A stretch of DNA of 14,671 nucleotides from Bacteriovoracaceae bacterium UBA7695. GTDB taxonomy: Bacteria; Bdellovibrionota; Bacteriovoracia; Bacteriovoracales; Bacteriovoracaceae. The stretch is from assembly GCA_002482685.1 (NCBI GenBank), contig DLGL01000056.1, positions 10,056 through 24,726 of the forward strand. Reading direction: 5' to 3'. The position numbers and the translations under genes are program-made. Below the pieces are notes generated by a model that had not been told where the DNA came from, searched no databases, and saw only the letters and a program-made list of their open reading frames with translations. Shown piece by piece: positions 13,859 through 14,671 of the stretch. Positions within the stretch are counted from its first letter, which is position 1; each line of letters opens with the position of its first letter.

Positions 13859-14671
13859 TCAGATTACACTCGCAGCAATTGTAGCGACTAAGTTTCGTGT
13901 ATTTAGTTTATCAATCTGAGCTTCGTAAGAAGCAATCACCCTATGACCCAGTACACTTGGAACAATTGAGAGAACATGCTCAGGAGAGACGAAATCTTTT
14001 CCGTCCATAAAAGCCTTAAATCGCGCAATTTTGTATAGCCAGATTGAAGCCCTAGGAGAAGCTCCAGCAATGAGAGCTCCTTCATATTTTTTAGGGAAAT
14101 ATTTATTTCCTGGTCGGGTAGCGTGAACCATTCGGATAATCATGTCTTTAATTTTTTCGTCTACATAAATCATTTCTACTTTCTCTTTGAGAGCAAATAA
14201 ATCATTCTGATTAATGATCGCTTTCAAATCTGTTTGCTGGTTTTTGAGTCCCAAAACACTTTTCTCAGCTTCAAAATCAGGATAATCCACTGAAATCTTC
14301 ATCATAAATCGGTCCAATTGAGCTTCTGGAAGATTATAAGTTCCTTCTTGTTCAATTGGATTTTGAGTTGCCAGAACGACAAATGGACTTGGAAGTTTGT
14401 GAGTTTTATCACCAATGGTTACCTGTTTCTCGGCCATGGCTTCAAGAAGAGCAGCCTGAACTTTTGCAGGAGATCTGTTAATTTCATCGGCCAGCACAAG
14501 CTGAGTAAAAATGGGTCCGAACTTAGTTGAAAATTCCTGCTTCTGCTGATTGTACATCATAGTACCAATCAAATCTGAAGGAAGAAGATCCGGAGTAAAT
14601 TGGATTCTCTGGAACTGAAGGTCACAAATTTTGCTCATGACCGAAACACTTAATGTTTTACCAAGACCTGG
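13859..14671 (-). CDS. moxR: MoxR family AAA+ ATPase (5' end outside the window)
   Basis: The reading frame is open to the right edge and encodes 270 residues, beginning inside the Walker A motif (PGLGKT). Further motifs: Walker B region LVLADEINRSPAKVQAALLE followed by AMAEKQVTIG, sensor 1 with FVVLATQNPIEQEGTYNLPE and AQLDRF, and sensor 2 GASPRAS. These are the hallmarks of MoxR AAA+ ATPases, which act as chaperone-like remodelling enzymes. About 50-60 N-terminal residues are missing because the window ends. The ATG at 14638 is internal and not the start, since Walker A lies upstream of it. It is the first visible gene of the Bat operon; the DUF58 gene starts 1 nt after its stop. Any promoter lies outside the window. 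Confidence 0.95.
   Translation of the reverse strand, partial: PGLGKTLSVSVMSKICDLQFQRIQFTPDLLPSDLIGTMMYNQQKQEFSTKFGPIFTQLVLADEINRSPAKVQAALLEAMAEKQVTIGDKTHKLPSPFVVLATQNPIEQEGTYNLPEAQLDRFMMKISVDYPDFEAEKSVLGLKNQQTDLKAIINQNDLFALKEKVEMIYVDEKIKDMIIRMVHATRPGNKYFPKKYEGALIAGASPRASIWLYKIARFKAFMDGKDFVSPEHVLSIVPSVLGHRVIASYEAQIDKLNTRNLVATIAASVI

Overview
The window (about 40% GC, gene-dense, almost all on the minus strand) looks like chromosome of a Gram-negative bacterium that has both type IV pili and the Bat (BatA/B/C/D) von Willebrand factor A (VWA) system. This gene mix, with a pilA-pilC-pilT-pilB block and BatABCD behind a MoxR ATPase, fits Bdellovibrionota (Bdellovibrio/Bacteriovorax-type predators and relatives). 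That assignment is an inference from gene content and base composition; no marker gene fixes the lineage. There is no sign of phage, insertion sequence, CRISPR, tRNA or rRNA.

Layout, left to right. Positions 1-311 hold the start of an ABC-2-type transporter ATPase (minus strand, cut by the window edge). Back to back with it, with only 11 bp between the two start codons, is a plus-strand gene for a membrane-anchored, TPR-like protein (323-1150). Between that gene and pilA lies a terminator whose sequence favours the minus strand. Then come the type IV pilus genes, all minus strand: pilA (major pilin, with its own 241-bp upstream region) and, upstream of it, the tight pilB-pilT-pilC unit (extension ATPase, retraction ATPase, inner-membrane platform). 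A 63-bp gap with a perfect 8-bp inverted repeat separates pilB from the genes upstream of it.

Positions 6228-14671 hold a long, tightly packed minus-strand operon, in transcription order: moxR (5' end outside the window), a DUF58 protein gene, an unrecognised membrane-protein gene, batA, a batB-batC fusion, batD, ribF and aroE. Every junction is either an overlap or a 1-nt gap, which points to strong translational coupling. MoxR AAA+ ATPases with DUF58 and VWA proteins are thought to act as a chaperone-like or envelope-stress system. From the hydrophobic segments and charge distribution, BatA, BatB-C and BatD should present their main domains in the periplasm, while MoxR and DUF58 are cytoplasmic. 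ribF (FMN/FAD synthesis) and aroE (shikimate pathway) are metabolic genes on the tail of the operon.

The least ordinary items are the BatB-BatC fusion with a signal-peptide-like segment at the fusion joint and a 39-bp tandem repeat in its Lys/Gln/Asp-rich region; the unrecognised Bat-operon protein; the inverted repeat with a ribosome-binding-like sequence in its loop before pilB; the potentially structured pilC-pilA spacer; and the ABC ATPase plus TPR-like pair beside pilA, which recalls the PilG/H/I genes of Myxococcus.
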